Below are positions 6,200 to 15,025 of a stretch of DNA of 64,000 nt, piece after piece (the stretch's first letter is position 1; each line of letters opens with the position of its first letter). The stretch lies in contig NZ_QHKM01000001.1 of assembly GCF_003258365.1 (NCBI RefSeq), forward strand, positions 310,001 to 374,000, written 5' to 3'. The position numbers were made by a program, and so were the translations under genes. The DNA comes from Hymenobacter edaphi (lineage in GTDB: Bacteria; Bacteroidota; Bacteroidia; Cytophagales; Hymenobacteraceae). Below the pieces are notes generated by a model, which did no database searches, had not been told where the DNA came from, and saw nothing but the letters and a program-made list of their open reading frames with translations.

Positions 6200-8947
6200 A
6201 TGACACTACTTGCACGCTGGCGCCAGTTGCTGGGCATTCGCGCCGAGGAAGGGCGCACGGTGGGCTTGTTTTTCCTGCACAACTTCCTGCTGGGCATCGG
6301 CACCATCCTGGTGTACGTGTCGGCCAACGTCATCCTGCTCGAAAACCACCCCGAGCGCAACCTCCCGCTGGCCTACCTGGCCGCCGCCGGGGCCATGATC
6401 GGGGCCGGCCGGATCTACTCCCGCTACGAGCACCACCTGGGCCTGCAACGCGTGGCCGTGCGGGTGCTGCTGGCCAGCCTGGTGCTGACCGGCGTGCTGG
6501 CCGCGCTGGTCGCCTGGGGCCACTCGGCCGCTACGGCCGTGGCCATCATGGCCGGCTACCGCGTCATCTACCTGCTCACCAACCTGGAGTTCTGGGGCGT
6601 GTCGGCGGTGGTGTTCGACGTGCGCCAGGGCCGGCGGCTGTTCAGCGTCATCAGTTCCGGCGACATGCCCGCCAAGGCCCTGGGCGCCGTGCTGGCCATT
6701 CTCATCCATCACCACTCCGACCTGCTCTGGCTGCTGCTCACCGCCTTCGGGGCCTACCTCGGGGCCCTGCTGGTGCTACGCGCCACCGGCCGCGGCCACG
6801 CGGTGGAAGTGCGCGAGGCGGCCCGCGCCGCCCGGCAGCAGGCCGTGGCCCCGGCCCTGCAGCGCTGGTTTGGCAGCAGCCGCCTGGTGCTGACGATGTG
6901 CCTGGGCATGCTCAGCATTGCCGCCGTCACGGCCGGCATCGAGTACTCGTTTTTTGTCAACGTCAAGCACCGCTTCCACGACCAGGCCACGGTGATGCAG
7001 TACGTGGGCTCGGTGCTGGTGGCCGCCTACCTGCTGGCCCTGCTCTTCAAGCTCCTCTTCTCCCGCGCCGCCACCGACCAGGTAGGCGTGCGCCGGATGC
7101 TGGTGCTGCTGCCCGGCGTGCTGGCCGCCGCCATGCTGCTGGCCGTCTGGCTCTGGTACGCGCAGGCCGATGAAGGCACCCGGCTGCTGTACTTCTGCGG
7201 GGTGTTCGTGACCCTGGAAGTGCTGCGTCGGGCCGTGTTCGACCCGCTGTTTCTCACCCTGTTTCAGCCCCTCTCGCCGCCCGAGCGCCTGCAGGCCCAC
7301 ACCCTGGCCAAGGGCGTGTACGAGCCGCTGGGCCTGGGCCTGGGCGGCCTGCTGCTGCTGGGCCAGCACCTGCGGCCGGGCTTGTCGGCCTGGGCGCCGT
7401 TTGTCTGGATGAGCCTGTTCGTGGCCCTGGCCTGGTACTGCCTCTACCGCACCCACGGGCACTACCTGGCCGAGCTGCAGCACGCCCTGCGCCGCCGCTT
7501 CTCCGCCGGCCCCGACACGGCCACCACCCTGCGCTGGGCCGCTGCCGCCGATGAGGGCGGCAGCGCCGACCCCGCCTTCGACCCCACCAACTTCGTACCG
7601 GCCGAAACCAGCCAGCTCATTGCCGCCCTGCGCGACAAAACCACCCGCCCGGCCGCCACCCAGGCCCTGCTGCAGGGCGGCCCCGCCGTGGTGCCGGCCC
7701 TGGCCGAAACCCTGGAAAGTCCCGAGGCCGATGACGCGCTGGTGCGTCGCGTGGCCCTGCTCTGCGCCCGGCTGCCCCTGTCGGCCAGCCACCAGGCCCT
7801 CGTCACGCTGGCCTGGCAGCCCAACCTCTTCCGCCGCGAAGCCGCCCTGCGCGCCCTACGCGGCTACACCCCGCAGCCCTCGGAGGCGCCGGTGTTCGAG
7901 GCCCTGGTGCAGGAGGAGCTGACGCTGGCCCGGCACCTGCTCACCGGCCTCACCGAGCTGGCCCCCGCCGAGCCGCTGGCCCTGAGCCTGGAGTACGAGC
8001 TGATGCGGGTGCAGCAGCGTTTGTTCGGGCTGCTGGGCCAGCTCTACCCGCCCCAGCTCATTGCCGATGCCCAGCGCGGCGTGGCCCAGGCGGCCCGGGA
8101 GCGGCAGGCCAACGCCCTCGAAATCCTCGACAACCTGATTCCGCAGCCGGTGTACCAGGCCCTGCAGGCCCTGCTGGAAGTGGCCCCGCCCGCCGCCCGC
8201 CTGCGCACCTTCGAGCGGCTGCTCACCTACGACGAGCCCCTGGCCGCCATCGTGCCCACGGTGGTGCGCCGCGGCGAGACGGTCTTTACCGACTGGACCA
8301 TTGCCCTGGCCCTGGGCCAGTGGCAGCCCACCGCCGCCCTGGCCGATGCCGCCGCCCTGCTCGCCCGCCTTGGCAGCAGTAGCCCGCTGGTGCAGGAGGC
8401 CGCCAAGGCCCTGACCCGGCGCGTGCAGCAGCAGGAGCCCGCGCTGTTTGGGCAGCTGCTGGCCCACCAACCCACCCTCGAAACCGTTCTTATGAGCCAT
8501 TCTGCGCCCGAATCCCGCATTTCCGCCGCCGAGCGGGTGGCCCTGCTCAAGCACACCGCCCTCTTCGCCGCCACCCCCGAAAACGTGCTCAGCAGCATCG
8601 TGCCCATCATGAAGGAAGTCAGCTTCGGGGCCGGGGAGCAGATTTTCGCCAAGGGCGACCTGGGCACCTCGCTCTTCATCGTGCAGACGGGCGAGGTGGG
8701 CATCTTCTCCGGGGCGCAGCAGCTGGCCACCTTCGGCCCCGGCGACTTTTTCGGCGAGCTGGCCCTGCTCGACGCCGAGCCGCGCTCCGCCTCGGCCGTC
8801 ACCCAGGGCCCCGTGCTGGCCTTCCGCCTCGACCAGGACGACTTCTACGACGTGATGGAGGAGCGCCCCGAAGTGCTGCGCAACATCCTGCGCGTGCTCT
8901 GCCAGCGCCTGCGCCGCCAGAACGAGAAGTCGGTAGCGGCGGGGTAG
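6200..8947 (+). CDS. NTT/MFS-like nucleotide transporter fused to HEAT repeats and a cNMP-binding domain
   Basis: 915 aa from ATG at 6200. Residues about 10-430 hold around 12 membrane helices, starting LLGIRAEEGRTVGLFFLHNF, in the style of Npt1/NTT ATP:ADP-type transporters. About 480-760 is an Ala/Leu-rich helical HEAT-like scaffold. About 775-900 is a cyclic-nucleotide-binding domain with an intact cassette FGELALLDAEPRS (Glu853 and Arg862 would bind ribose and phosphate). HEAT- and cNMP-fused NTT proteins are known in free-living Bacteroidota, where the substrate is not established. The intact cassette suggests gating or regulation by cAMP, and a predicted adenylate cyclase is encoded convergently next door. 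Confidence 0.82.
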   Translation: MTLLARWRQLLGIRAEEGRTVGLFFLHNFLLGIGTILVYVSANVILLENHPERNLPLAYLAAAGAMIGAGRIYSRYEHHLGLQRVAVRVLLASLVLTGVLAALVAWGHSAATAVAIMAGYRVIYLLTNLEFWGVSAVVFDVRQGRRLFSVISSGDMPAKALGAVLAILIHHHSDLLWLLLTAFGAYLGALLVLRATGRGHAVEVREAARAARQQAVAPALQRWFGSSRLVLTMCLGMLSIAAVTAGIEYSFFVNVKHRFHDQATVMQYVGSVLVAAYLLALLFKLLFSRAATDQVGVRRMLVLLPGVLAAAMLLAVWLWYAQADEGTRLLYFCGVFVTLEVLRRAVFDPLFLTLFQPLSPPERLQAHTLAKGVYEPLGLGLGGLLLLGQHLRPGLSAWAPFVWMSLFVALAWYCLYRTHGHYLAELQHALRRRFSAGPDTATTLRWAAAADEGGSADPAFDPTNFVPAETSQLIAALRDKTTRPAATQALLQGGPAVVPALAETLESPEADDALVRRVALLCARLPLSASHQALVTLAWQPNLFRREAALRALRGYTPQPSEAPVFEALVQEELTLARHLLTGLTELAPAEPLALSLEYELMRVQQRLFGLLGQLYPPQLIADAQRGVAQAARERQANALEILDNLIPQPVYQALQALLEVAPPAARLRTFERLLTYDEPLAAIVPTVVRRGETVFTDWTIALALGQWQPTAALADAAALLARLGSSSPLVQEAAKALTRRVQQQEPALFGQLLAHQPTLETVLMSHSAPESRISAAERVALLKHTALFAATPENVLSSIVPIMKEVSFGAGEQIFAKGDLGTSLFIVQTGEVGIFSGAQQLATFGPGDFFGELALLDAEPRSASAVTQGPVLAFRLDQDDFYDVMEERPEVLRNILRVLCQRLRRQNEKSVAAG

Positions 8948-8952
8948 AGGTT

Positions 8953-9120
8953 CGTTTTTCGTTGTTGGTTGTTCGTTTTTCGACGAACGGCCCGGCTCCG
9001 ACGCAAAAGCCCCCGACCGTGCTGGTCGGGGGCTTTTGCGTCGGAGCCGGGCCGATAGGAAGCGTGGTACGTCGTTCGTGAGTCGTCCGACGAAAAGCGA
9101 ACAACCAACAACGAAAAACG
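8953..9120. terminator. Nested inverted repeat filling the convergent gap, bidirectional terminator
   Basis: The core is a perfect 31-bp inverted repeat (8988-9018 with 9024-9054, loop of 5). It includes an A4/T4-flanked GC stem (AAAAGCCCCCGACC and its complement), usable as a terminator for both converging genes. Outside it, 8953-8982 pairs with 9091-9120 at 29 of 30 positions. Nearly the whole 178-bp gap therefore folds back on itself. Confidence 0.8.
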
Positions 9121-9125
9121 CTCCC

Positions 9126-10172
9126 CTACGCCACCACCTCGTAAATCATCACCGGCTGGGTCTTGTTTTTCAGCGTCACCTCGTGCAGCGGGCGGCACTG
9201 AAACGACTCCTTCACCAGCTCGTAGGTGGCCTCGGTGATGATGACCTGCCCGGGCTGGGCTACCGACTGCAGGCGCTGGCTCACGTTCACCGTGTCGCCG
9301 ATGACGGTGTAATCCAGGCGCTTGAGCGAGGCCGAGCCGATGTTGCCCGATACCATTTCGCCGGTATTCACCCCGATGCTCACCTGCGGCTGGTACTTGC
9401 TGCCGTCGGGCAGGGTGTACTCGTTGGCCTGCACCACCGCGCGCACCGCCAGGGCCGCGTCGATGGCGCGGTCGAGGTGGTACTCGCCGCGGAAGACGGC
9501 CATCACCGCGTCGCCCATGAACTTGTCGACGTGGCCGTGCTGGGCAATGATTTCCCGCACCATCTGGTCGAAGTAGGTATTGAGCATGCCCACGATGTCG
9601 CCGGCGGGCAGTACTTCCGAGAGGCTGGTGAAGCCGCAGATGTCGATGAACACCACGCTGGCCTGCACCGTCTCGCTCACCATCAGCGTGTGCTCAAACT
9701 CGGGCCGGGCCATCACGTTCAGCACCGTCTCGTCGACGTACATGCGCAGGATGTTGTTTTCCTGGATGGCGCGCAACGTGTCGCGCAGCTGCTGCACGTG
9801 CTGGGCGGTCTTGTCCATGGTGGTTTCCAGGTCGGCGAAGTCCACCGGCTTGGTCACGAAGTCGAAGGCGCCGCGGTTCATGGCGGTGCGGATGTTCTGC
9901 ATGTCGCCGTAGGCCGAGACCATCACCGTTTTCACCACCGGGTTGGCCTCCTGCAGCTTGGTGAGCAGCGTGAGGCCGTCCATCACCGGCATGTTGATGT
10001 CGGAGAGGATAATGTCGGTATCGGGGTGCTGGGTGAGGGCGCGGAGGGCTTCCTGCCCATTGGCGGCAAATATGAACTCGTAGACGTTTTCGCGGATTTT
10101 GCGCCGGAACTTCTGCTTGATGAGCAGCTCCAGGTCCGCCTCGTCGTCGACGACCAGAATCTTAGTTTTCAT
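9126..10172 (-). CDS. Response regulator fused to class III adenylate cyclase
   Basis: 348 aa from ATG at 10172. Residues 1-120 are a CheY-like receiver (DDE at 9-11, phospho-acceptor Asp58, Lys108 in TKPVD). About 165-330 is a class III nucleotide cyclase domain: metal-binding Asp177 (FIDICGF) and Asp221 (KFMGDAV), transition-state Asn296 and Arg300 (DTVNVSQR). The specificity pair is Lys217/Thr289, a pairing typical of bacterial adenylate cyclases, so cAMP is the predicted product. Its start overlaps the stop of the upstream receiver gene by 11 nt. Together with the membrane histidine kinase farther upstream it forms a likely phosphorelay that controls cAMP synthesis. Confidence 0.9.
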   Translation of the reverse strand: MKTKILVVDDEADLELLIKQKFRRKIRENVYEFIFAANGQEALRALTQHPDTDIILSDINMPVMDGLTLLTKLQEANPVVKTVMVSAYGDMQNIRTAMNRGAFDFVTKPVDFADLETTMDKTAQHVQQLRDTLRAIQENNILRMYVDETVLNVMARPEFEHTLMVSETVQASVVFIDICGFTSLSEVLPAGDIVGMLNTYFDQMVREIIAQHGHVDKFMGDAVMAVFRGEYHLDRAIDAALAVRAVVQANEYTLPDGSKYQPQVSIGVNTGEMVSGNIGSASLKRLDYTVIGDTVNVSQRLQSVAQPGQVIITEATYELVKESFQCRPLHEVTLKNKTQPVMIYEVVA

Positions 10173-10554
10173 GCGGTTCCATGGCGGCCAGCTTGGCCTT
10201 GAGGGCGGCAAAATCGACGGGTTTGGTCAGGAAGTCATTGGCCCCGAGGCGCAGGGCCTGGTCGTGGCTTTCCTGGTCGCCGTAGGCCGTAATCATCATC
10301 ACCTGCGGGGGCGGCGGGGCGGGGTACTCCTCGCGGATGTGGCGCAGCAGCTCCAGCCCGCTCATGCCGGGCATGTTGATATCGGAGAGGATCAGCACGA
10401 CTTCCGAGGCGTGGGCGTGCAGGTAATCCAGGGCTTCTTCGCCGGAGTAGGCAAAGGAAAAGGCGAACTGCCCGCTGCGGATTTCGCGCCGGAACCGCTG
10501 CTCAAACAGCGTGCGGACGTCCGCCTCGTCGTCGACCACCAGTATCTTCATCAT
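10162..10554 (-). CDS. Single-domain CheY-like response regulator
   Basis: 130 aa from ATG at 10554; ATGs at 10563 and 10551 are equally possible. It is a lone receiver domain: acidic triad DDE near residues 9-11, phospho-acceptor Asp58 in LSDINMPG, Thr in MITAYGD and Lys in LTKPVD. It has no output domain, so it works by protein contact or as a phosphate relay. Its last codons overlap the start of the receiver-cyclase gene (ATGAAAACTAA), so the two are co-translated. Both receivers resemble each other and probably arose by duplication. Confidence 0.9.
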   Translation of the reverse strand: MMKILVVDDEADVRTLFEQRFRREIRSGQFAFSFAYSGEEALDYLHAHASEVVLILSDINMPGMSGLELLRHIREEYPAPPPPQVMMITAYGDQESHDQALRLGANDFLTKPVDFAALKAKLAAMEPHEN

Positions 10555-10580
10555 AGCAAGCAAAGCTAGGGCAATTCGAT

Positions 10581-10697
10581 GTAGCGCGAACTTTTAGTTC
10601 GCGTTTTCTGAAACGACCTCTTGAACCGCTAACGCAACAACATCAGCAACGATACGCGAACTGAAAGTTGGCTTCGCCGACCTTCGGTTCGCGCTAC
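10581..10697. repeat. Dispersed inverted repeat, GTAGCGCGAAC...GTTCGCGCTAC family
   Basis: It begins GTAGCGCGAACTTTTAGTTCGCG and ends with GGTTCGCGCTAC, with a second GCGAACTGAAAGTT copy in between. A close relative lies at 52341-52428 and a fragment near 53205-53217. It separates the histidine kinase gene from its downstream regulators; co-transcription would place it in the mRNA as a hairpin. Confidence 0.6.
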
Positions 10698-10704
10698 ACT
10701 CGCG

Positions 10705-12075
10705 CTACGCCGGCAGGGTGATGATAAACTCGGTGCCCTGGCCGGCGGCGCTTTCCACCTCGATGGTGCCGCCGTGGCCCTTCGTGACGATGTCGTAGCT
10801 CAGGGAGAGGCCCAGGCCGGTGCCTTCGCCGGTGGGCTTGGTGGTGAAGAAGGGCTGGAAAATCTTCTGCCGCACGTCCTCCGGGATACCCGTGCCGTTG
10901 TCCTGCACCCGGATTTCGATGTCGCCCTGCGCGTTGCGGCGGGTGGCCACGCTCACGGTGGGCACGAAGCCGGCGCCGGCGGCTTCCTGGCGCTTCTGCA
11001 CGGCGTAAAAGGCGTTGGTAAACAAATTCAGCAGCACCCGCCCCAGGTCCTGCGACACGGCCTCGATGCTGCCCACGGCCGGGTCGAAGAAGGTGGTGAT
11101 GGTGGCGTTGAAGGCCTTGTTTTTGGCCCGCAGGCCGTGGTAGGCCAGGCGCAGGTACTCGTCGGCCAGCTGGTTGAGGTCGGTGGGCTGCCGCTCGCCG
11201 GTGCTCTGCCGGGAGTGCTCCAGCATGCCGCGCACGATGCTGGCGGCCCGCTGCCCGTGGTGGTGAATCTTCTCCAGGTTCTGCTTGAGGTCCTGCAGCA
11301 GCTCGGCCTCCAGGTCCGGGTCGCGGTCGGGGCGCTGCTGCTCCTCCAGCAGCTCCTGCACCAGCTCGGCCGACACGTCGGAGAAGTTGGTGACGAAGTT
11401 GAGCGGGTTCTGGATTTCGTGGGCAATGCCGGCGGTCAGCTCGCCCAGCGAGGCCATCTTCTCGCTCTGAATCAGCTGGTCCTGGGTGATTTTTAGCTCG
11501 TCGAGGGCGTGCTGCAGCTCCTGGGTCTGCTGGGTAAGCGTGGCGGTGCGCTCGGCCACCATGCGCTCCAGCTGGCTGTTTTCGGCCTCGATGCGCCGCT
11601 TATCCTCAGCCTCTTTTTCCCGCTCCAGCCGCTCCCGCTCCAAGTGCTTTTTCTGGTTGCGGGCGATGAGCACGAAGGTCACCAGCCAGATGATGGTGAA
11701 GCCCTGGGAGGTTTCGAATACATCGTCGTAGCTCTTGAGCAGGCTTTTGCCGAAGGCGGCCACCAGCAGCTCCACCAGCGAGTAGGCCACGAACGGGGCC
11801 AGGGCCAGCACCAGGGTGCGGGCGGGGCGGTGGTCCTGGCAGCGCAGCAGCACGTAGAGCACCACCCCGAAGATGAACAGCTGGTACACTTCGTCGAGCA
11901 GGTGGGAGTCCCAGCCCACCGACAGGGCCAGCAGGGCCACGCCCGGCGCCCAGATCCAGTCGAGCAGGCGGTTGAGGCGGGGCAGGCGGGTGGGCAGATC
12001 CAGCAGCTGCCGCAGCCAGCGCACGGCTACCAGGCTCAGCCCAATAGGAATGACGAGGGAGGTATTGACGTCCAT
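10705..12075 (-). CDS. Membrane-bound sensor histidine kinase
   Basis: 456 aa from ATG at 12075. About five hydrophobic helices occupy residues 5-138, followed by a long charged coiled coil (140-205). Next come the phospho-acceptor H-box [19 protein letters not shown] (His219) and an HATPase_c domain with N-box ([10 protein letters not shown]), G1 (DNGTGIP), F ([16 protein letters not shown]) and G2 regions. No extracellular sensor domain is evident, so the signal is probably sensed in or near the membrane. It lies 150 bp upstream of the CheY-like and receiver-cyclase genes on the same strand and is their likely kinase partner. Confidence 0.9.
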   Translation of the reverse strand: MDVNTSLVIPIGLSLVAVRWLRQLLDLPTRLPRLNRLLDWIWAPGVALLALSVGWDSHLLDEVYQLFIFGVVLYVLLRCQDHRPARTLVLALAPFVAYSLVELLVAAFGKSLLKSYDDVFETSQGFTIIWLVTFVLIARNQKKHLERERLEREKEAEDKRRIEAENSQLERMVAERTATLTQQTQELQHALDELKITQDQLIQSEKMASLGELTAGIAHEIQNPLNFVTNFSDVSAELVQELLEEQQRPDRDPDLEAELLQDLKQNLEKIHHHGQRAASIVRGMLEHSRQSTGERQPTDLNQLADEYLRLAYHGLRAKNKAFNATITTFFDPAVGSIEAVSQDLGRVLLNLFTNAFYAVQKRQEAAGAGFVPTVSVATRRNAQGDIEIRVQDNGTGIPEDVRQKIFQPFFTTKPTGEGTGLGLSLSYDIVTKGHGGTIEVESAAGQGTEFIITLPA

Positions 12076-12093
12076 AGCGGCCGGGCAGGGAAG

Positions 12094-12405
12094 TTAGTTT
12101 TTCTTGGGTTCGGACGAAGCTTCATCCTTTTTGCCGGATAGCAGCTGCGGCAGCGGCACCGTAAACACCAGCACCGGGTTGCTGGTGCGCGGGGCCGATT
12201 TGCCGGCGGGCTTGTCGTCCTTGCTCAGCAGCCGCATGGCGTAGCCCACGGCCGTGGGCAGGGTCACGCGCAAGGTCATGACCTGCTGGGCCGTGGCCGG
12301 CTGGGCGGCCGGCGGTGCGGGCTCCGGCCGGGTCTGGGCCCGGGCCGAGGTGGCCGCCAGCAGGAGCAGGGCAAGCAGCAGAAACAACCGGTGGCTGACA
12401 GACAT
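12094..12405 (-). CDS. Small secreted protein of unknown function
   Basis: 103 aa from ATG at 12405. A clear signal peptide (MSVSHRLFLLLALLLLAATSARA) is followed by a Pro/Ala-rich stretch. Then comes a short segment with alternating hydrophobic residues (QQVMTLRVTLPTAVG), and a Lys/Glu-rich tail KKDEASSEPKKN. No lipobox and no family I recognise. It ends 18 bp before the histidine kinase start and is probably first in that operon, so it could be a periplasmic input to the kinase (inference from position only). Confidence 0.7.
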   Translation of the reverse strand: MSVSHRLFLLLALLLLAATSARAQTRPEPAPPAAQPATAQQVMTLRVTLPTAVGYAMRLLSKDDKPAGKSAPRTSNPVLVFTVPLPQLLSGKKDEASSEPKKN

Positions 12406-12595
12406 TAAAAAGCTATTGGCGGCCAAAGATGCGACTATATGCGAAGCGGCACCAAAGCCGAAGCCCGGTGCCGCCGAATTAGATTCGAAAAGGTGCGGGG
12501 CCGTTGCCTGGGCGGCGGGTATTTGGGGGGGCTGGTGGCTAGTGGGGTAGAGCGTCCCTAGAATATCGGTAGCTTGTCGAACTACCTTGATACTC

Positions 12596-13333
12596 ATGAC
12601 CGACAAATCAAGCCGCGAGCTTTATCTGCTGGAGAGGTTTCTGCCTCAGTTGTTTCCCAATGAAGAGTATTCACTAACGCAGCCACTGCCACCATTGCCA
12701 GATGTGGTGGTGGAATTGAATAGCCGACGAATCGGTATTGAAATAACCGATCTGATACCAGATGAGGAAGCTCGACGTCAGGAGAAGCTTCAAGACATGA
12801 TATTGCGGGAAGCGCAGCGGGCTTTCGAGAATAAATGTGAGCTGCCGCTCCACGTCACAGTTGATTTCTCGCCAGCAATTACCCAAAAAGGGATTCAGCG
12901 TCAGCAAGTAGGGCAGCAGCTGGCAGATATCATCTGGCAGTCAGTTGAGTCTGTAAAAGACCAGCCGGGTAATCAGGACCAGTTTTATATCCAAATAGAG
13001 AGGCAGCATGACGCCTATTTTCACGACATAGGTGTCTTCTACCTTAACCGAATTACGGATGCCTGCTGGTCACCTATAACGTCGTTCTGGGTGCCGGCAG
13101 CACCGATAGATTCTATCCAGGAAATCATTCGGCGCAAGAGCCAGAATGTGCCCGGCTACCTGTCCGGGTGCGACGAAGTATGGCTGCTAATTCTTGAAAC
13201 GGGCAGTCCATCGTCGTATTTCGACCATTACGAGCAACTGCGAGAAAGCACCTTCGATAGTGCTTTCTCGCGCACGTTGGTTGGGCGAATTAGTCATGCT
13301 GAAATCGTTGAATTGAAGTCAGAAGCGCAATAA
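12596..13333 (+). CDS. Orphan hypothetical protein, possible PD-(D/E)XK-type fold
   Basis: 245 aa from ATG at 12596; a TACCTTGA sequence just before it could be the -7 box, which would make the mRNA nearly leaderless. Base composition is clearly lower in GC than its neighbours and codon use is different, suggesting recent acquisition. No signal or membrane segment. The stretch [18 protein letters not shown] resembles the D...ExT/ExK strand pattern of restriction-endonuclease-like proteins (Asp, then Glu-Ile-Thr), but Lys is absent and the match is weak. Charged helices follow ([18 protein letters not shown]). Function unknown. It lies between the divergent small secreted protein and the convergent gltD. 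Confidence 0.75.
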   Translation: MTDKSSRELYLLERFLPQLFPNEEYSLTQPLPPLPDVVVELNSRRIGIEITDLIPDEEARRQEKLQDMILREAQRAFENKCELPLHVTVDFSPAITQKGIQRQQVGQQLADIIWQSVESVKDQPGNQDQFYIQIERQHDAYFHDIGVFYLNRITDACWSPITSFWVPAAPIDSIQEIIRRKSQNVPGYLSGCDEVWLLILETGSPSSYFDHYEQLRESTFDSAFSRTLVGRISHAEIVELKSEAQ

Positions 13334-13345
13334 TCCCGCTTCACA

Positions 13346-14815
13346 CTACGCCCACATCCCCACCGCGTTCTTGCTGGGCAGCGCCGTTTTGCCCATCAGA
13401 AACTGGTCGACCTGCCGGGCGGCTTCGCGGCCTTCCGAAATGGCCCAGACCACCAACGACTGCCCGCGGCGCATGTCGCCGGCCACGAACACCTTCGCCA
13501 CGCTGGTCTGGTAGTCCTGCTCCGAGGCCCGCACGTTGCCGCCCTCATCCAGGGCCGCGCCGAGTTGCTGGAGCAGGCCGCCCGGCTCGGGGCCGGTGAA
13601 GCCCAGGGCCAGCAGCACCCGCTGGGCCGGAATTTCGCGCGCCGAGCCCTCGATTTCCTGAAAGCCCAGGCGCCGGCCCAGCACGTCGGTTTCCCAGCTG
13701 ATGTCGGACACCAGCAGGGCGCGCACCCGGCCGTCGGCGTCGCCCAGGAAGGCCTTGGTTTTGATGCCCCAGTAGCGCTGGCAGCCTTCCTCATGCGAGG
13801 TGCTGCTGCGGAAGATGGCCGGTTCCAGCGGCCAGGGCGTGTGGGCGGGCCGCTCGGCGGCGGGCTCGTTCATCTGGGCAAACTGCGTGACCGAGCGGGC
13901 CTGCTGCCGGTTGGCCGTGCCCACGCAGTCGGAGCCGGTGTCGCCGCTGCCGATGACCACCACGTCTTCGCCCGTTACCAGCAGTTCCTCCCCTTCGATG
14001 GGCAGGCCGGCTACGCGGCGGTTGTGCTGCGTCAGGTACGGCATGGCGAAATGGATGCCCGCCAGCTCCCGGCCGGGAATAGGCAGGTCGCGCGGGGCCA
14101 GGGCGCCGCCGGCCAGCACCACCGCGTCGAAACCTTGCAGCAGCTCCGTGGCGGGCAGGTCGCGGCCGATTTCCACGCCGCAGCGGAACTGCACGCCGTC
14201 CTGCGCCAGTAGCTCGATGCGGCGGTCGATAACCCATTTTTCCAGCTTGAAATCGGGCACGCCGTAGCGCAGCAGCCCGCCGGGACGGTCGTCGCGCTCA
14301 AACACCGTCACCGCGTGCCCGGCCTTCACCAGCTGGGCCGCTGCCGCCAGCCCCGCCGGCCCCGAGCCCACCACCGCTACCGTCTTGCCCGACTTGAGCA
14401 CCGGCGCCGTGGGCCGCACGTAGCCCTTGGCGAAGGCTAATTCGATGATGTGCTTCTCGATTTCCTCGATGGCCACCGGCGCCCGGTTGATGCTCAGCAC
14501 GCAGGCCGCCTCGCAGGGCGCGGGGCAGATGCGGCCGGTGAATTCGGGAAAGTTGTTAGTCGACGCGAGGATCTGGTAGGCCTGCTCCCAGTCCTGCCGG
14601 TGCACGGCCTCGTTGAACTCCGGGATGATGTTGCCCAGCGGGCAGCCCGAGTGGCAGAATGGAATGCCGCAGTTCATGCAGCGGGCAGCCTGCACGGTCA
14701 GTTGCGCCTCTTCGTAGCGGCCCACAAACTCTTGGTTGTGCTGCACGCGCTCCTGCGGGGCCGCCTTGGGGGGCAGCTCACGGGCAAATTCCTTGAAACC
14801 GGTGATGTGTGCCAT
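13346..14815 (-). CDS. gltD: Glutamate synthase small subunit
   Basis: 489 aa, the usual length. N-terminal Fe-S ligands [17 protein letters not shown] and [12 protein letters not shown] are followed by an FAD-binding [13 protein letters not shown] motif and an NADPH-binding [11 protein letters not shown] motif. GltD takes electrons from NADPH and passes them through flavin and Fe-S clusters to GltB, giving glutamate from 2-oxoglutarate and glutamine. The C-terminus has the [21 protein letters not shown] signature. gltB is 209 bp upstream on the same strand. The neighbouring preT at 26544 is a paralogue of the same flavoprotein family. Confidence 0.97.
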   Translation of the reverse strand: MAHITGFKEFARELPPKAAPQERVQHNQEFVGRYEEAQLTVQAARCMNCGIPFCHSGCPLGNIIPEFNEAVHRQDWEQAYQILASTNNFPEFTGRICPAPCEAACVLSINRAPVAIEEIEKHIIELAFAKGYVRPTAPVLKSGKTVAVVGSGPAGLAAAAQLVKAGHAVTVFERDDRPGGLLRYGVPDFKLEKWVIDRRIELLAQDGVQFRCGVEIGRDLPATELLQGFDAVVLAGGALAPRDLPIPGRELAGIHFAMPYLTQHNRRVAGLPIEGEELLVTGEDVVVIGSGDTGSDCVGTANRQQARSVTQFAQMNEPAAERPAHTPWPLEPAIFRSSTSHEEGCQRYWGIKTKAFLGDADGRVRALLVSDISWETDVLGRRLGFQEIEGSAREIPAQRVLLALGFTGPEPGGLLQQLGAALDEGGNVRASEQDYQTSVAKVFVAGDMRRGQSLVVWAISEGREAARQVDQFLMGKTALPSKNAVGMWA

Positions 14816-14817
14816 GT

Positions 14818-15025
14818 GCGCCTCACCCCCCGGCCCCTCTCCTTGGGGAGGGGGGCAGCCTGACGACTGCGGGAGGCTAGTTTTTTGTCGTTGATGAATG
14901 ATTTTGAAGAGGTGCTAATCCGCTCGTCACCTCAGCTGCCGTCCGCATGCTGATGTAGTAGAGCGCCGTTGCGGCCGGTTGGCACCTCCTCTCCTTTTTT
15001 GGAGAGGGGCTGGGAGTGAGGCGCC
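14818..15025. repeat. Inverted repeat in the gltB-gltD gap
   Basis: GCGCCTCACCCCCCGGCC... at 14818-14842 is matched in reverse complement by GGAGAGGGGCTGGGAGTGAGGCGCC at 15001-15025, with internal CTCTCCTT/AAGGAGAG-like pairs. The element overlaps the gltB stop region and would form a long hairpin in a gltB-gltD transcript, possibly reducing read-through. Confidence 0.55.

Noticed and set aside
13346-14815. GltD as a second PreT (or the reverse, preT at 26544 as GltD)
   Set aside because: The large subunit gltB directly precedes the first and preA directly follows the second, which settles both.
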